Counted from the first letter of the stretch, positions 1-7,612 are shown. The stretch: DNA of 64,000 bases from Paenibacillus tyrphae (GCF_024158745.1 NZ_JAMZAW010000009.1:124001-188000), one strand, 5' to 3'. Notes: a model not told the origin generated them from the sequence alone. A program made the numbers and translations.

Positions 1-26
1 ATAATCCATGTTCTTCTTTTATTCAT
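1..26 (-). CDS. 5' end of a gene running off the left edge
   Basis: On the minus strand a strong ribosome binding site (AAGGAGGG) sits seven bases or fewer before an ATG at 26..24. The frame stays open to the window edge, giving MNKRRTWI. The basic N-terminus would suit a signal or membrane anchor, but eight codons are too few to assign a function. Confidence 0.55.
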
Positions 27-91
27 GTGCCCTCCTTAAACTTGATTTTTATAGTTGTAGCTTACATTCCTAAGTCCTGTGTCTAAAATCG

Positions 92-130
92 TAAACAAAA
101 GACCGCTCGACCAGAGCAGTCTTTTGTTTA
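92..130. terminator. bidirectional hairpin terminator
   Basis: Arms of 17 bases (92-108 and 114-130) pair with one mismatch around a 5-base loop. The stem begins with an A-rich tract and ends with a T-rich tract, so it can terminate on either strand. It lies in a gene-poor stretch and could end a gene outside or decayed inside this arm. Confidence 0.6.
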
Positions 131-325
131 CTTTGGTTCACCTAGAAGCTTTTATTTACAGTCCCTGGTTTTTCCCAATGATCCGATCCAGTTGTCCATT
201 GGAAACCAATAGACCATTGGATTTGTACAAAAAACCATTTATTATTTTTAAGGTTTTCAAAGGGAAATAACCTAATAAGTTGAGATGAAAATTTTAAAAA
301 CGCGCGCATTACTCAACGAATAAGC
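131..325. other. non-coding stretch
   Basis: No convincing gene is visible here. A 63-codon open frame that crosses this stretch lacks a ribosome binding site and includes the terminator stem. The only structure seen is the left copy of a short direct repeat (220-265). Confidence 0.5.
220..265. repeat. left copy of an imperfect ~45-bp direct repeat
   Basis: The segment beginning GATTTGTACAA and ending AAGGTTTTCAAAG recurs at 1028-1072 with a few substitutions and single-base gaps. The two copies bracket the small membrane protein and the decayed reading frames between them. This may be the trace of an old duplication. Confidence 0.5.
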
Positions 326-565
326 TTATTTTTTGTCGAAATCATAAATCTCAGCAAGAATCAGGTAAATAATTCCGACGATTAGAGTGATTATACTGTA
401 AGTGGTTAAATTCCCCCCTACATAATCTAACCATTGTTTGAAAGAATCTGGGCCATAAACAGTGCCAGGTGATGATGTTGAATAAATGGATGCAGTTAAG
501 TATTTGACTCCTGTAAGAAAAGCAGAAATAGCTAAAAGAACAACCCCGGCCGTTCTCCTGCTCAT
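326..565 (-). CDS. small two-helix membrane protein
   Basis: A protein of 79 residues of unknown function. I chose the ATG at 565 because AAGGAAAGG lies about ten bases upstream; a longer frame to 850 exists but has no good ribosome binding site and overlaps a protein-like sequence in another frame. Two hydrophobic segments are visible, near residues 5-25 and 52-72. They are joined by a polar loop rich in Ser, Thr, Pro and Gly, and the tail is acidic then basic (EIYDFDKK). Small proteins that begin MS(K/R)R-x-G and have this two-helix layout are, from memory, common in Bacilli, but no role can be given. It stands alone in a decayed neighbourhood. Confidence 0.55.
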   Translation of the reverse strand: MSRRTAGVVLLAISAFLTGVKYLTASIYSTSSPGTVYGPDSFKQWLDYVGGNLTTYSIITLIVGIIYLILAEIYDFDKK

Positions 566-719
566 ATCATCATTTCCTTTCCTTATACACAGTAATACCA
601 TAATATTGATAATAATTAAAAAAACTCCTACGCATAAAGGTGGGGAAATAACAATTTTCTTAATTTGTATAGCTGTTGAGCGTGCAACCTTTATGAAGGA
701 TGCACGCTGTTTTGTTTTA

Positions 720-899
720 TCAAGGACGTTGATTACCTGGATCGCGCCATCCATTGAAGTAGGCAACATGAAGTTTTGCTTTAGAGTAATTAACAAAATC
801 TCCATCACCCAAAGCTTCAAAGCAGTGAACCCCTTCATCATATTGACCACTGATTACAACGTAACCCAATTGTCTACCGTTTTGGTTCCAATTTGAGCT
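720..899 (-). pseudogene. decayed gene fragment(s)
   Basis: On the minus strand a 59-residue frame (899 down to 720) has a protein-like composition with several Trp, Tyr and Gly residues. It ends in GNQRP and a TGA. It has no start codon, and a TAA lies just upstream. A second short frame (about 1018 down to 912) reads like another piece with a Gly/Val-rich segment. The two are in different frames and separated by stops. I interpret this stretch as the remains of one or more genes and could not name the family. Confidence 0.35.
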
Positions 900-1027
900 T
901 TCTTAGAAAGTTTAATGTGCCAGAACCGAAGTCATCAAGAGAGCGCTAATCGTTTGGTTTATCGTGTCGCCAGCAAAAACGCCCAAACTGAAACCAACAA
1001 TGTTCCAAGACACATGTATTCAGTGTC

Positions 1028-1072
1028 GATTTGTACAATAACCTTTTATATTTTTTAAGGTTTTCAAAGCGA
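1028..1072. repeat. right copy of an imperfect ~45-bp direct repeat
   Basis: This copy matches 220-265 in direct orientation at roughly 85 percent by eye. See the left copy. Confidence 0.5.
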
Positions 1073-1107
1073 TGAAACGGCACCTAAAGGCAGGCCAGAC
1101 GCTACAT

Positions 1108-1602
1108 TCAAGATAGAGGCCCATCTTCTATAGTTCCGTCTGGTTTTACGACGTATTGATGAACTTGATTATCTGATCCCTGTACATAGGAAACTGAATA
1201 CAAATGAACCTTTTTGTTTTTCCACGCTATGAATAAATCAGCGCCTACCTTTCTCTCCTTCAGACCCTCTTTATCGACTACATAATCAGGAAAAGCGGAT
1301 TTATAGTCATTTTGCTTAAAGAAACGGTATAGCCAAAAGCTGTCGCCCCCGTTTTCTAAATCTCCGTTATCCTCTACGTCGATGAACCTATCTCCAAATA
1401 ATGATGTAACCTCTTCTTGCGTCATGCCTAATTTCAGACTGCTTTTAATATAGTTTACCTGTTTCGATATTTTTTCATCACTTGCAGTCGCTTCTTGCTT
1501 CACTGGTTCTTTTACATCCTTAGGTGTTGGGAGCGAAGTTTGACATGCCGAAGTTAACATGACAATAACTCCAAGAAACAAACAATAAACTGATTTGAAC
1601 AT
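1108..1602 (-). CDS. small lipoprotein with a BamE/SmpA-like motif
   Basis: A protein of 164 residues with a lipoprotein signal: basic start, hydrophobic core and lipobox LTSAC with Cys20. It should be exported by Sec and anchored to the outer face of the membrane. After a charged linker, a globular part from about residue 50 contains LKLGMTQEEVTSLFG, which resembles the K-x-G-M-T-x-x-E-V motif of small BamE/SmpA-like and YjgB-type exported domains. The start is supported by GAAGGGAG upstream. It is monocistronic and its function is unknown. The neighbouring frameshifted gene at 2195-2808 has a related architecture (lipobox followed by a KSEIIKKYGKP motif), so the two may be distant paralogues. 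Confidence 0.7.
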   Translation of the reverse strand: MFKSVYCLFLGVIVMLTSACQTSLPTPKDVKEPVKQEATASDEKISKQVNYIKSSLKLGMTQEEVTSLFGDRFIDVEDNGDLENGGDSFWLYRFFKQNDYKSAFPDYVVDKEGLKERKVGADLFIAWKNKKVHLYSVSYVQGSDNQVHQYVVKPDGTIEDGPLS

Positions 1603-1765
1603 CGGAAATCTCCCTTCAATTCAGGAAAAGTAAATGATTACTTTAAAACATAGACGAGTGAAAGTAAACATTTGTTTCGAGTTCCTTTAAATAGGAATAT
1701 TATATGCGCTGAAAAACAAAAAGGTCCAGAAAAGCGGAAAGCATCGGGGCAACTGGAGCAATAGT

Positions 1766-1793
1766 AAAAACCCCCGTCACATAGCGACGGGGG
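1766..1793 (-). terminator. terminator of the 1805-2062 gene
   Basis: Stem arms CCCCCGTC and GACGGGGG enclose a 7-base loop. Read on the minus strand the stem is followed by TTTTTA. It lies directly after the stop at 1805. Confidence 0.8.
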
Positions 1794-1804
1794 AAAGCAA
1801 GTTC

Positions 1805-2062
1805 TTAGCCCGATTTTTTAGATTTCTTCGAAACCATGTCCAATACAAATGCAGCAATTAAAACCATAATGAATATGCTGCCCATTATCACTCGTCCTTG
1901 ATAAACCTGTTGAAAGAGCAAAATTCCCATGAGAATGAAAGAAGCAACAATGTAAGGGACGTTTACCGAAAACCTTTTGAGCAAGAATCTTAGGAACAGA
2001 AGCCCCAAAATCGCATACCCCAGCATCATGCATAACATGATCACTGTGACCGAGAATATCAC
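1805..2062 (-). CDS. small membrane protein (three helices)
   Basis: A protein of 85 residues that is almost entirely hydrophobic, with about three membrane segments (near residues 3-27, 33-52 and 58-76) and a basic, Lys/Ser-rich tail that should lie in the cytosol. The start is GTG with GGGAGGG seven bases upstream. A strong hairpin terminator follows, so it is a single-gene unit. I do not recognise the family. Its location between two small lipoprotein genes in an AT-rich arm suggests an accessory role. Confidence 0.6.
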   Translation of the reverse strand: MIFSVTVIMLCMMLGYAILGLLFLRFLLKRFSVNVPYIVASFILMGILLFQQVYQGRVIMGSIFIMVLIAAFVLDMVSKKSKKSG

Positions 2063-2194
2063 CTTGTCACCCTCCCTTTTGAAAGGAATTAATTGGTGTT
2101 ATAAAGCTCAAGCACATATATAATAATCAATACCCCCATCAGCTACGTTGGCAGGGGGCCTTCGCTGGTGCTTCCAGGCTTACGCCATCTATCA

Positions 2195-2808
2195 TTATGA
2201 CAATTTAATCTCTTTGATCTCACCGTTCTCTGTATCAGCACTAAAAGTTAAATGATAAGTCTTTCCTGAATTTTCGATAGTATATATCAGATGCCACCCA
2301 CCGTATGCTTGATCATTGACAAATTGGTCAGGCTCTCCAAAAATTTTCTTAACGTCGCAGGTGGTTCCTTTCCAATCTAATACCGTAGGTTTAACATATA
2401 TAGAAGTTGCTTGACTAGACTCTTCAAGCTCCTCCAATTTTAAGATTGTTACCAGTTTTTCGTTTTGACCATCTTTAACGACGAAGTTATTTGGAAATTC
2501 AAATATAAAGCCGTCATACCTAAGTTGAAATCTATATTCTGAGTTTCCAGTCTCCAGTGGTTTCCCATATTTCTTAATGATTTCACTCTTAGTTGACTTA
2601 ACTGAAAGATCAACTCCCTTAACTTCCCCTGTGCAGCCAATTTCCAAATTTCATTTTGTTCATTTTTTTGACGATCTACAGAGGACGCTTGTTGACGTGG
2701 TTGCCCCTTCTGCTCGGTTTTAGTGGAGTCCGTTATAGGTTGCTGTTGGCTGCATCCCCAAACAAGTGCTAATGCACAGGCCATAAAAACAACTTTGCAG
2801 TGTCTCAT
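2195..2808 (-). pseudogene. frameshifted lipoprotein gene
   Basis: Two overlapping minus-strand frames together encode one protein. The upstream part (start ATG 2808) gives a lipoprotein signal with lipobox VWGC (Cys19) and a Gln/Lys-rich linker ending near NEIWKLAAQG. The downstream part, to 2195, supplies a globular domain starting VKGVDLSVKSTKSEIIKKYG, with typical exported beta-sheet composition. The switch falls at a run of four C on the plus strand (2626-2629). One extra base there would restore a single frame of about 204 codons. This is either a true inactivating deletion, slippage in a homopolymer, or a sequencing error. Function is unknown; it is related in layout to the lipoprotein at 1108. 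Confidence 0.6.
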
Positions 2809-2947
2809 ATGGTCTTCCCACTCCTTTATTTACAAAATAAACCATATCATATGAACAGACCAATCGCAAATGCGATTGGTCCATTTCGCGTTTAAAATTA
2901 TTTCATTCCATTTTTACAACGAAGAAAGAGCGCAAAGAAAGCTAAAC

Positions 2948-2980
2948 AAGCTGACGCCGGCAGAGTACCGACGTCAGCTT
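2948..2980 (-). terminator. probable terminator after the SUKH gene
   Basis: Arms of 13 bases (2948-2960 and 2968-2980) pair with one mismatch. On the minus strand the stem runs into a T-rich stretch. It lies about 80 bases after the stop at 3061. Confidence 0.5.
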
Positions 2981-3060
2981 GCAGCCCAGGGCTTTTTCAA
3001 TGTCCGCTATTTGGGGTCTTGACCAGCTGGCGGGGGTGCTTTCAAACTTTTCAGACTTTA

Positions 3061-3636
3061 CTACTCTTCCGTTTCATTTAGCTCATCAAGTGAAATCTCT
3101 TCTGGCTGATAGTTTTTTAGTGAATAGTTGTTCCAATGCCAGAAATGTGCACCTTGGGAAACAATAAGTCTTTCAAACCATAATTCAAAATTCAGATTCA
3201 TTGCTTCGTACTCATGGTCGAAAGTTGCGCCTTCAAATAAATAGTCTTCCCTTCCCTCCTTGACCAGCGACGAGTCAACAAAAATAATGGTCTGATTAAA
3301 CTTAGCAATGGCATACAAGTTAGGAGGAAGTTCATTTTGTTCCGAGTATTCCATAATTTCCTCCAAGCCAAAAATATACCAAGGAGGATTAACATACTCT
3401 GACTGGTCTTGAAATAATATCGCGCCATCGTGCATTTTTAAGAAATCGATGTAACTCGTTGGCAAGAAAAAGTCTGTTTCTTTTACAAAACTATAGATTT
3501 GATCTGGCGTAGCGGCTTTGTAAAAGGCGCATGTGCAAGGTTTAACATAGCCCAATTCTCTTTGAACCCATAGGATCTGTTGTTTCGCCAAACGAGCCTT
3601 TAAGCTTTTCAAGGTCAGATATATAATTTTGTTCAT
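3061..3636 (-). CDS. SUKH/SMI1-KNR4-type immunity protein
   Basis: A protein of 191 residues. The stretch TPDQIYSFVKETDFFLPTSY followed by IDFLKMHDGAILF is the signature N-terminal part of the SMI1/KNR4 (SUKH) fold: helix, L-P-x-x-Y, then a short strand with hydrophobic and Gly residues. YIFGLEEIMEY further on also fits. SUKH proteins are cytosolic immunity proteins for nuclease toxins. I placed the start at ATG 3636 because it overlaps the toxin stop as ATGA, implying translational coupling; a GTG at 3651 is possible. The toxin gene immediately upstream carries an HNH nuclease end, which is the usual SUKH partner. Assignment as the cognate immunity protein is inference from this pairing. Confidence 0.75.
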   Translation of the reverse strand: MNKIIYLTLKSLKARLAKQQILWVQRELGYVKPCTCAFYKAATPDQIYSFVKETDFFLPTSYIDFLKMHDGAILFQDQSEYVNPPWYIFGLEEIMEYSEQNELPPNLYAIAKFNQTIIFVDSSLVKEGREDYLFEGATFDHEYEAMNLNFELWFERLIVSQGAHFWHWNNYSLKNYQPEEISLDELNETEE

Positions 3637-4724
3637 TGATAATAAGCCCACCAGTTTGAGAATTGATAATGTTTATCTGCGTACAAAGGAATTAAATTTT
3701 CAAAAGAGTTATCACCTCCAAAATTCAAAGGTCTGATATGATGTATCTCAATACCCGGCTGCCAATTAACGTACCCGTAGTTCTTATCGTAATAACTTTT
3801 ATAGTTGTCCCTAACACTATTTTCGAATGCTTTTCTTAAATTAGCTACAACATCAGACGATACTCTGGAATAAGTTGTAGTATCGGGAGGAAAAGCGTTT
3901 AAATACCCGTTTACATCTACACCGTACCAAAAAGGATACAGTACCCCGATTTTATTCAGCAGTATTTCGGTCGTCTGATTTCCATCTGTGGCATAGCCAG
4001 CCGTGCTTCCGTCAGGATTTCTCCAAATTGCAAAATTAGACGATTGATACCAGTAAAAGCTTGTATTATTCGCGCTAACATATTTCCTTTCCGATTTCCC
4101 TACAAATGGATATTGCCAGTTGTAATTTAAAACATCTGTTACCGTATAGCTCCCGATTTTATTGATTCCTCGCGATAATGAAAGCTGCCCTCCAACAGTA
4201 GCAGGTAGATTCCCTTGTACACCAGTAAGTGCAATTTCCAAATAAGGGCTTGTATTTCCTGTAATGACGAAATCCGCTGAGTAGTACGCTATTGAGACAC
4301 CACTACCAAGTCTGCCTCCGCCAGCCGCAGAAGGATCAACAGTTGAAAATTCTGTGTTTGATTGTCCAACATTTTTCAGATTGTATACACTATGTTCTTT
4401 GCCAGATTCAGTATAATTGATGACATCGTTGGGTTTCAAGAAAGATGCGCTTAATTCGTTGGCTAACTGATCTGCATTCTTATTCGAAGCATGACTTTTG
4501 CCGACGTTATCACCTTCGATTACCTTAACCGCCTTATCTTTGTCATAGACTACTGAAAATTTGTGGGAAATTCTAATTTCCTTTTTCTCAGCGTTATCCA
4601 GCAGAACAGCATTGTTTTTAGCTGATGTTGAATCAGCCGCAGCGGCAGGAAGCACACTTGAGAGAACGAAAGACAAACTCAGAATGGCAGGTAATAAGTA
4701 TTTCCCAATTTTTTTAATACCCAT
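3633..4724 (-). CDS. secreted HNH nuclease toxin
   Basis: A protein of 363 residues. The start at 4724 is chosen because GAGGAG lies upstream. It begins with a Sec signal (MGIKKIGKYL, hydrophobic core, then an AAAA site near residue 30). The middle region is an uncharacterised beta-rich domain with many Tyr, Asn, Gly and Ser residues. The last ~40 residues contain EIHHIRPLNFGGDNSFENLI (from about residue 326), a clear HNH/ββα-metal nuclease motif with paired His and the Asn-Leu that closes the fold. The immunity gene overlaps the stop. Unlike LXG or Rhs toxins it has its own Sec signal and no pre-toxin or transport domain, so it looks like a directly secreted nuclease bacteriocin. It would need an unknown route into target cells. 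Confidence 0.75.
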   Translation of the reverse strand: MGIKKIGKYLLPAILSLSFVLSSVLPAAAADSTSAKNNAVLLDNAEKKEIRISHKFSVVYDKDKAVKVIEGDNVGKSHASNKNADQLANELSASFLKPNDVINYTESGKEHSVYNLKNVGQSNTEFSTVDPSAAGGGRLGSGVSIAYYSADFVITGNTSPYLEIALTGVQGNLPATVGGQLSLSRGINKIGSYTVTDVLNYNWQYPFVGKSERKYVSANNTSFYWYQSSNFAIWRNPDGSTAGYATDGNQTTEILLNKIGVLYPFWYGVDVNGYLNAFPPDTTTYSRVSSDVVANLRKAFENSVRDNYKSYYDKNYGYVNWQPGIEIHHIRPLNFGGDNSFENLIPLYADKHYQFSNWWAYYQ

Positions 4725-5027
4725 TTGAAATGTCACTCCTCTACTGATTTTTTTGTAAAACAAGAAACGAGAAAATTTTCACTAAAACCTATCTGCCTCC
4801 TTGGAAAAGTTTGAACATCTCGTCGGCCGACTGTTTGTCCAAACATAATTTATCACAATATTACAAAATATGGGATAGGAATAGGTGTCTATTTTTTATT
4901 CCCTTGATTACTTGATATAAGCAAAGTACTTACAGTGATTACCAAACAATCGCTTCTACTTTGTAAAAATTTATCGAATCGCTGTATTTCAAGTAAGAAT
5001 TAGGCGATTATCGAAATAAAGAGTTCA
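4725..5027. other. AT-rich spacer between divergent toxin and receptor genes
   Basis: No gene is visible. The stretch should carry the toxin promoter on the minus strand and upstream control sites for the receptor gene. I could not fix a clear minus-strand promoter by eye. Confidence 0.4.
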
Positions 5028-5056
5028 TTGTCAGATGAAACTGACTTCGCTATAAT
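5028..5056 (+). promoter_or_regulatory. sigma-A promoter of the receptor gene
   Basis: TTGTCA (5028-5033), a 17-base spacer and TATAAT (5051-5056). The start codon follows 44 bases later, behind AAGGAAGG. Confidence 0.8.
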
Positions 5057-5099
5057 TAACCAATGTAAAATAATAGAATAAAAAGGAAGGTTATGTGTA

Positions 5100-6377
5100 A
5101 TGGTGGATATGTTAAATCACAATAAAACCATCTCCGATATTATCTTCCAACTTAGAAAAGAGAAAAACTTGACATATGCAGAACTTGAGGAGTTAACGGG
5201 TGTGGGTAAGCCTGTACTTCAAAAACTCGAAAAAGGATCGACCAAGCGTCCGGAATTTAAAACGGTCAAGGCGATCACGAATGCTTTCCCCGAAGCTTAC
5301 CAAGAGCTGATAGAATGCTACATCACAATAGAAAATCGAACGGAAGTTTTATACGAAGTTCTGCAAGATGTATTATCAAGCGAGAGGAGGCCATCGCTAG
5401 CTTCTAAAGTCGCGTTGCGTTTGCTTGAAAACCCTAGCAACGAAACGGAAGACTCTTTGCAACGACTTTATTACTTTACGCAAGAGGTTAGTGAGTCTAG
5501 CTTAAGATTAGAACTGTATAACGTCATTGTGAAATATTCGAGAAAGCATGGCGTTATGAACTATATTGCGAAAGGCTTATTACAGAAGTATTTGATCGAA
5601 AGGTTAGACCTGAAACGTCTTGAACAAACGTTCCAAGATGGCTTAGAAATTATACATTATATTGATTTTTTATCTGATGAAGAAAAGGTAATCTATTATT
5701 TCAGAATGGGATTGCACGCTCATAATACGAAAAAATACAGGGAGTGCATTGAGTTTTGTGAGAATGGGATGGTGCTTGAAAAAAATGAATCAGAATTAAA
5801 GGCAAGAGCGCATCTGTCGATGATAAATTCTTATTCGGCTTTGAAAAACTACGATAAAGTTGAAGAGTTATTAGACGTTTTTGAAAAATACGAGTACGAT
5901 TTTGTTTACGAGGCGGCTAATATTACACGGGCAATAACCAAAGCAAGAAAAGGGGAATATGATATTGCAATCCCTCAACTTGAATACCGCCTTGAAGAAT
6001 GTAGTCAGCAGAATCGTTTACATATCGTCGACGAGCTTTTGGAGATTTATTTAAAGATAGATAATTTGGATGCGTGTTCGAAACTTTTAGAAAGAGAGAA
6101 TGAAATTATGAAAATGTGTCCTGATGACCCTAATATTTACAGAGCGAAAGGGAAGTATTATCGACACAAAGGACACTATCAGTTAACTATTGGTGCAATT
6201 GATGAGGGAGTGAAGAGTTTCTCCAGTAGTCTACAATATTTGGATAAGATTAATGCTTTTGAAGAAAAGGATACTTGTATGCGTGAGTTTTTTTATTGTT
6301 TAACCAAAAATTCAATAATCCTTAATAAAGAGCTTATGGATATAATTTATATTATGGCATATAATGTAAATGAATAA
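5100..6377 (+). CDS. RRNPP-family peptide-responsive regulator (AloR/NprR-like)
   Basis: A cytosolic regulator of 425 residues. Residues ~10-60 form an XRE-type helix-turn-helix (KEKNLTYAELEELTGVGKPV then LQKLEKGS). The rest is all-helical with pairs of helices spaced like tetratricopeptide repeats (for example YYFRMGLHAHNTKKYRECIE, and IYRAKGKYYRHKGHYQLTIG). HTH plus TPR of this length is the architecture of RRNPP receptors (PlcR, NprR, AimR and the AloR proteins described in Paenibacillus polymyxa). These bind a re-imported oligopeptide and change DNA binding. A 43-residue exported-peptide gene follows 21 bases downstream, as expected for a receptor/peptide pair. The gene has its own sigma-A promoter. 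The subfamily is inferred. Confidence 0.8.
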   Translation: MVDMLNHNKTISDIIFQLRKEKNLTYAELEELTGVGKPVLQKLEKGSTKRPEFKTVKAITNAFPEAYQELIECYITIENRTEVLYEVLQDVLSSERRPSLASKVALRLLENPSNETEDSLQRLYYFTQEVSESSLRLELYNVIVKYSRKHGVMNYIAKGLLQKYLIERLDLKRLEQTFQDGLEIIHYIDFLSDEEKVIYYFRMGLHAHNTKKYRECIEFCENGMVLEKNESELKARAHLSMINSYSALKNYDKVEELLDVFEKYEYDFVYEAANITRAITKARKGEYDIAIPQLEYRLEECSQQNRLHIVDELLEIYLKIDNLDACSKLLERENEIMKMCPDDPNIYRAKGKYYRHKGHYQLTIGAIDEGVKSFSSSLQYLDKINAFEEKDTCMREFFYCLTKNSIILNKELMDIIYIMAYNVNE

Positions 6378-6398
6378 GCGTCAAGGAGGGAAAGGATT

Positions 6399-6530
6399 AT
6401 GAAGAAAGCAATTCTTTTTTCCATTGTTCTATTATTATCTTTGAGTGGTAGCTTTTACAATACCCCAACTTACCCCATAGAAAAGCAAACTCAAATTATG
6501 ATGTATAGTGATGTAAGTCCGGGACATTAA
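6399..6530 (+). CDS. candidate quorum-sensing prepropeptide (AloP/Phr-like)
   Basis: A small gene of 43 residues with an excellent ribosome binding site (AAGGAGGG) eight bases before ATG 6399. It begins MKKAILFSIVLLLSLSGSF, a textbook export signal, and ends with a short polar tail (…MMYSDVSPGH). That is the layout of Phr, PapR, NprX and AloP precursors, in which the mature signal is a 5-10-residue piece at or near the C-terminus, cut outside the cell and taken back by the oligopeptide permease. It lies 21 bases after the receptor and is closed by a strong terminator, so the two form one transcript. The mature peptide cannot be fixed from sequence alone; the last seven residues SDVSPGH are the likeliest region. 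Confidence 0.7.
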   Translation: MKKAILFSIVLLLSLSGSFYNTPTYPIEKQTQIMMYSDVSPGH

Positions 6531-6577
6531 TTTCTTTATGTTGTATTTGCTGATTCGATAAATAGATTGAACAAATG

Positions 6578-6603
6578 AACAGGCATATTTGCCTGTTTTT
6601 TTC
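6578..6603 (+). terminator. terminator of the receptor-peptide operon
   Basis: Perfect 8-base stem AACAGGCA/TGCCTGTT with a TATT loop, followed by a run of T. Confidence 0.9.
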
Positions 6604-6702
6604 TTTTTAAGAGTAAAAATGTTTCTCATTTTTTGTATTAAATGGAAAATGAGAAAGATGATTTAGACTTATATTATGAAAACTGTTTTAGGAGGAGGAG
6701 CG

Positions 6703-6891
6703 GTGAATAGTCTAGTAGCAGATTGCAGCGACGAAATATTACATCACGCAATGAAAGCCATCCTACAGGAAATGGACAGGGCTGTGCAACAAGGCGAAAG
6801 CTTAACGAGTGAATCGATGGTTCGATTGAGTCAACAATTAGATACATACGTGTTAATTGCTCAAATTCGAAAAATGCGGTGCGCAAGCTAG
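6703..6891 (+). CDS. Spo0E-family aspartyl-phosphate phosphatase
   Basis: A protein of 62 residues. Spo0E proteins dephosphorylate Spo0A~P and delay sporulation. The family signature S-x-x-L-D is present as LSQQLDTYV in the second of two predicted helices, with the first helix at ILHHAMKAILQEMDRAVQ. Length and two-helix hairpin fit the family. I chose the GTG at 6703 because GGAGGAGGAG lies immediately upstream; an ATG nine codons earlier has no ribosome binding site. An AbrB-like regulator follows 26 bases downstream, so two sporulation-timing genes sit together and directly downstream of the peptide-signalling pair. Confidence 0.75.
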   Translation: MNSLVADCSDEILHHAMKAILQEMDRAVQQGESLTSESMVRLSQQLDTYVLIAQIRKMRCAS

Positions 6892-6917
6892 AAATCGTTA
6901 TGGTTTGAGGTGTGTTT

Positions 6918-7397
6918 ATGCAAGAGGATCGAAGAACTGGAATTGTTAGAGTGGTGGACAATTTAGGTAGAATCGTAATTCCCATGGAGCTTAGGCGTAT
7001 GTTGAATCTGAATCCCAACGTGAAGACAGAGTACTTCTGCGATGACAAGAGAAAGGCGATTATGGTTTATAGATATCACGGCAATGAATGTTTGTTTTGC
7101 TCAGGTAACGAACAAACGATTTACTTCAAAAAATTTTATATTTGTATGCCCTGTATTCTAAGCCTTCCGGCGCTTCAAGTGTTCTTAGCGCGGGTAGAAC
7201 GTGAACGAGCCAAAGAGAAGAAAAAGAAAGTAATGACCAAAAGAAGAAAAGAACTATTGGATCGACTGCATAAAGCGATGAAGGAAAATCCGGAAGCTTC
7301 GCAGAGAAAACTGGCCGAAATCTTAGGAGTGTCACAATCATGGGTTAGTCAATTGATTAGGAACCAACCTATAGATGGGTCGGGTGTCGGGTGCTAA
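6918..7397 (+). CDS. AbrB-like regulator with a C-terminal helix-turn-helix
   Basis: A protein of 159 residues. Residues ~7-32 read TGIVRVVDNLGRIVIPMELR followed by RMLNL, the swapped-hairpin DNA-binding motif of AbrB/Abh/SpoVT. A short Cys-containing part follows (CLFCSG and ICMPC, which could bind a metal). The C-terminal third is a basic helix (residues ~97-118), then a clear helix-turn-helix (SQRKLAEILGVSQSWVSQLI). AbrB itself is about 95 residues and lacks the second DNA-binding domain, so this is a fusion. The start ATG 6918 has GAGG upstream. It probably shares transcription with the Spo0E gene and ends at a terminator. Confidence 0.75.
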   Translation: MQEDRRTGIVRVVDNLGRIVIPMELRRMLNLNPNVKTEYFCDDKRKAIMVYRYHGNECLFCSGNEQTIYFKKFYICMPCILSLPALQVFLARVERERAKEKKKKVMTKRRKELLDRLHKAMKENPEASQRKLAEILGVSQSWVSQLIRNQPIDGSGVGC

Positions 7398-7411
7398 ACA
7401 CCATATAAAAA

Positions 7412-7447
7412 AGGAGTCCTGGATGTCGGTCCGGGGCTCCTATTATT
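7412..7447 (+). terminator. terminator of the Spo0E-AbrB unit
   Basis: AGGAGTCCTGGA pairs with TCCGGGGCTCCT (G-T pairs allowed) around a 6-base loop, followed by ATTATTTTC. Confidence 0.65.
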
Positions 7448-7612
7448 TTCTCGAAAAATATGAGATTTTTTCACAAATTGATTGCGACGCAATACCTTAA
7501 TCAATCGTCGTAGTCACTATTGAGCTTTTAATCTCCGTTTATTTGGACAATATTGCATAGCCTAATGAAACAAGGAACTCCAAGCGAACGTCGGGGTAAA
7601 TTCCAGCCGCAA

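Noticed and set aside
79-270. 63-codon frame at the left end
   Set aside because: It includes the terminator stem and lacks a ribosome binding site.
566-850. Longer start for the small membrane protein at 326-565
   Set aside because: No ribosome binding site at the upstream start, and the region holds protein-like sequence in a different frame.
2101-2165. CCCCC/GGGGG pairing as terminator of the frameshifted lipoprotein gene
   Set aside because: Short stem, 16-base loop and no T-tract on the minus strand; too weak to list as a feature.
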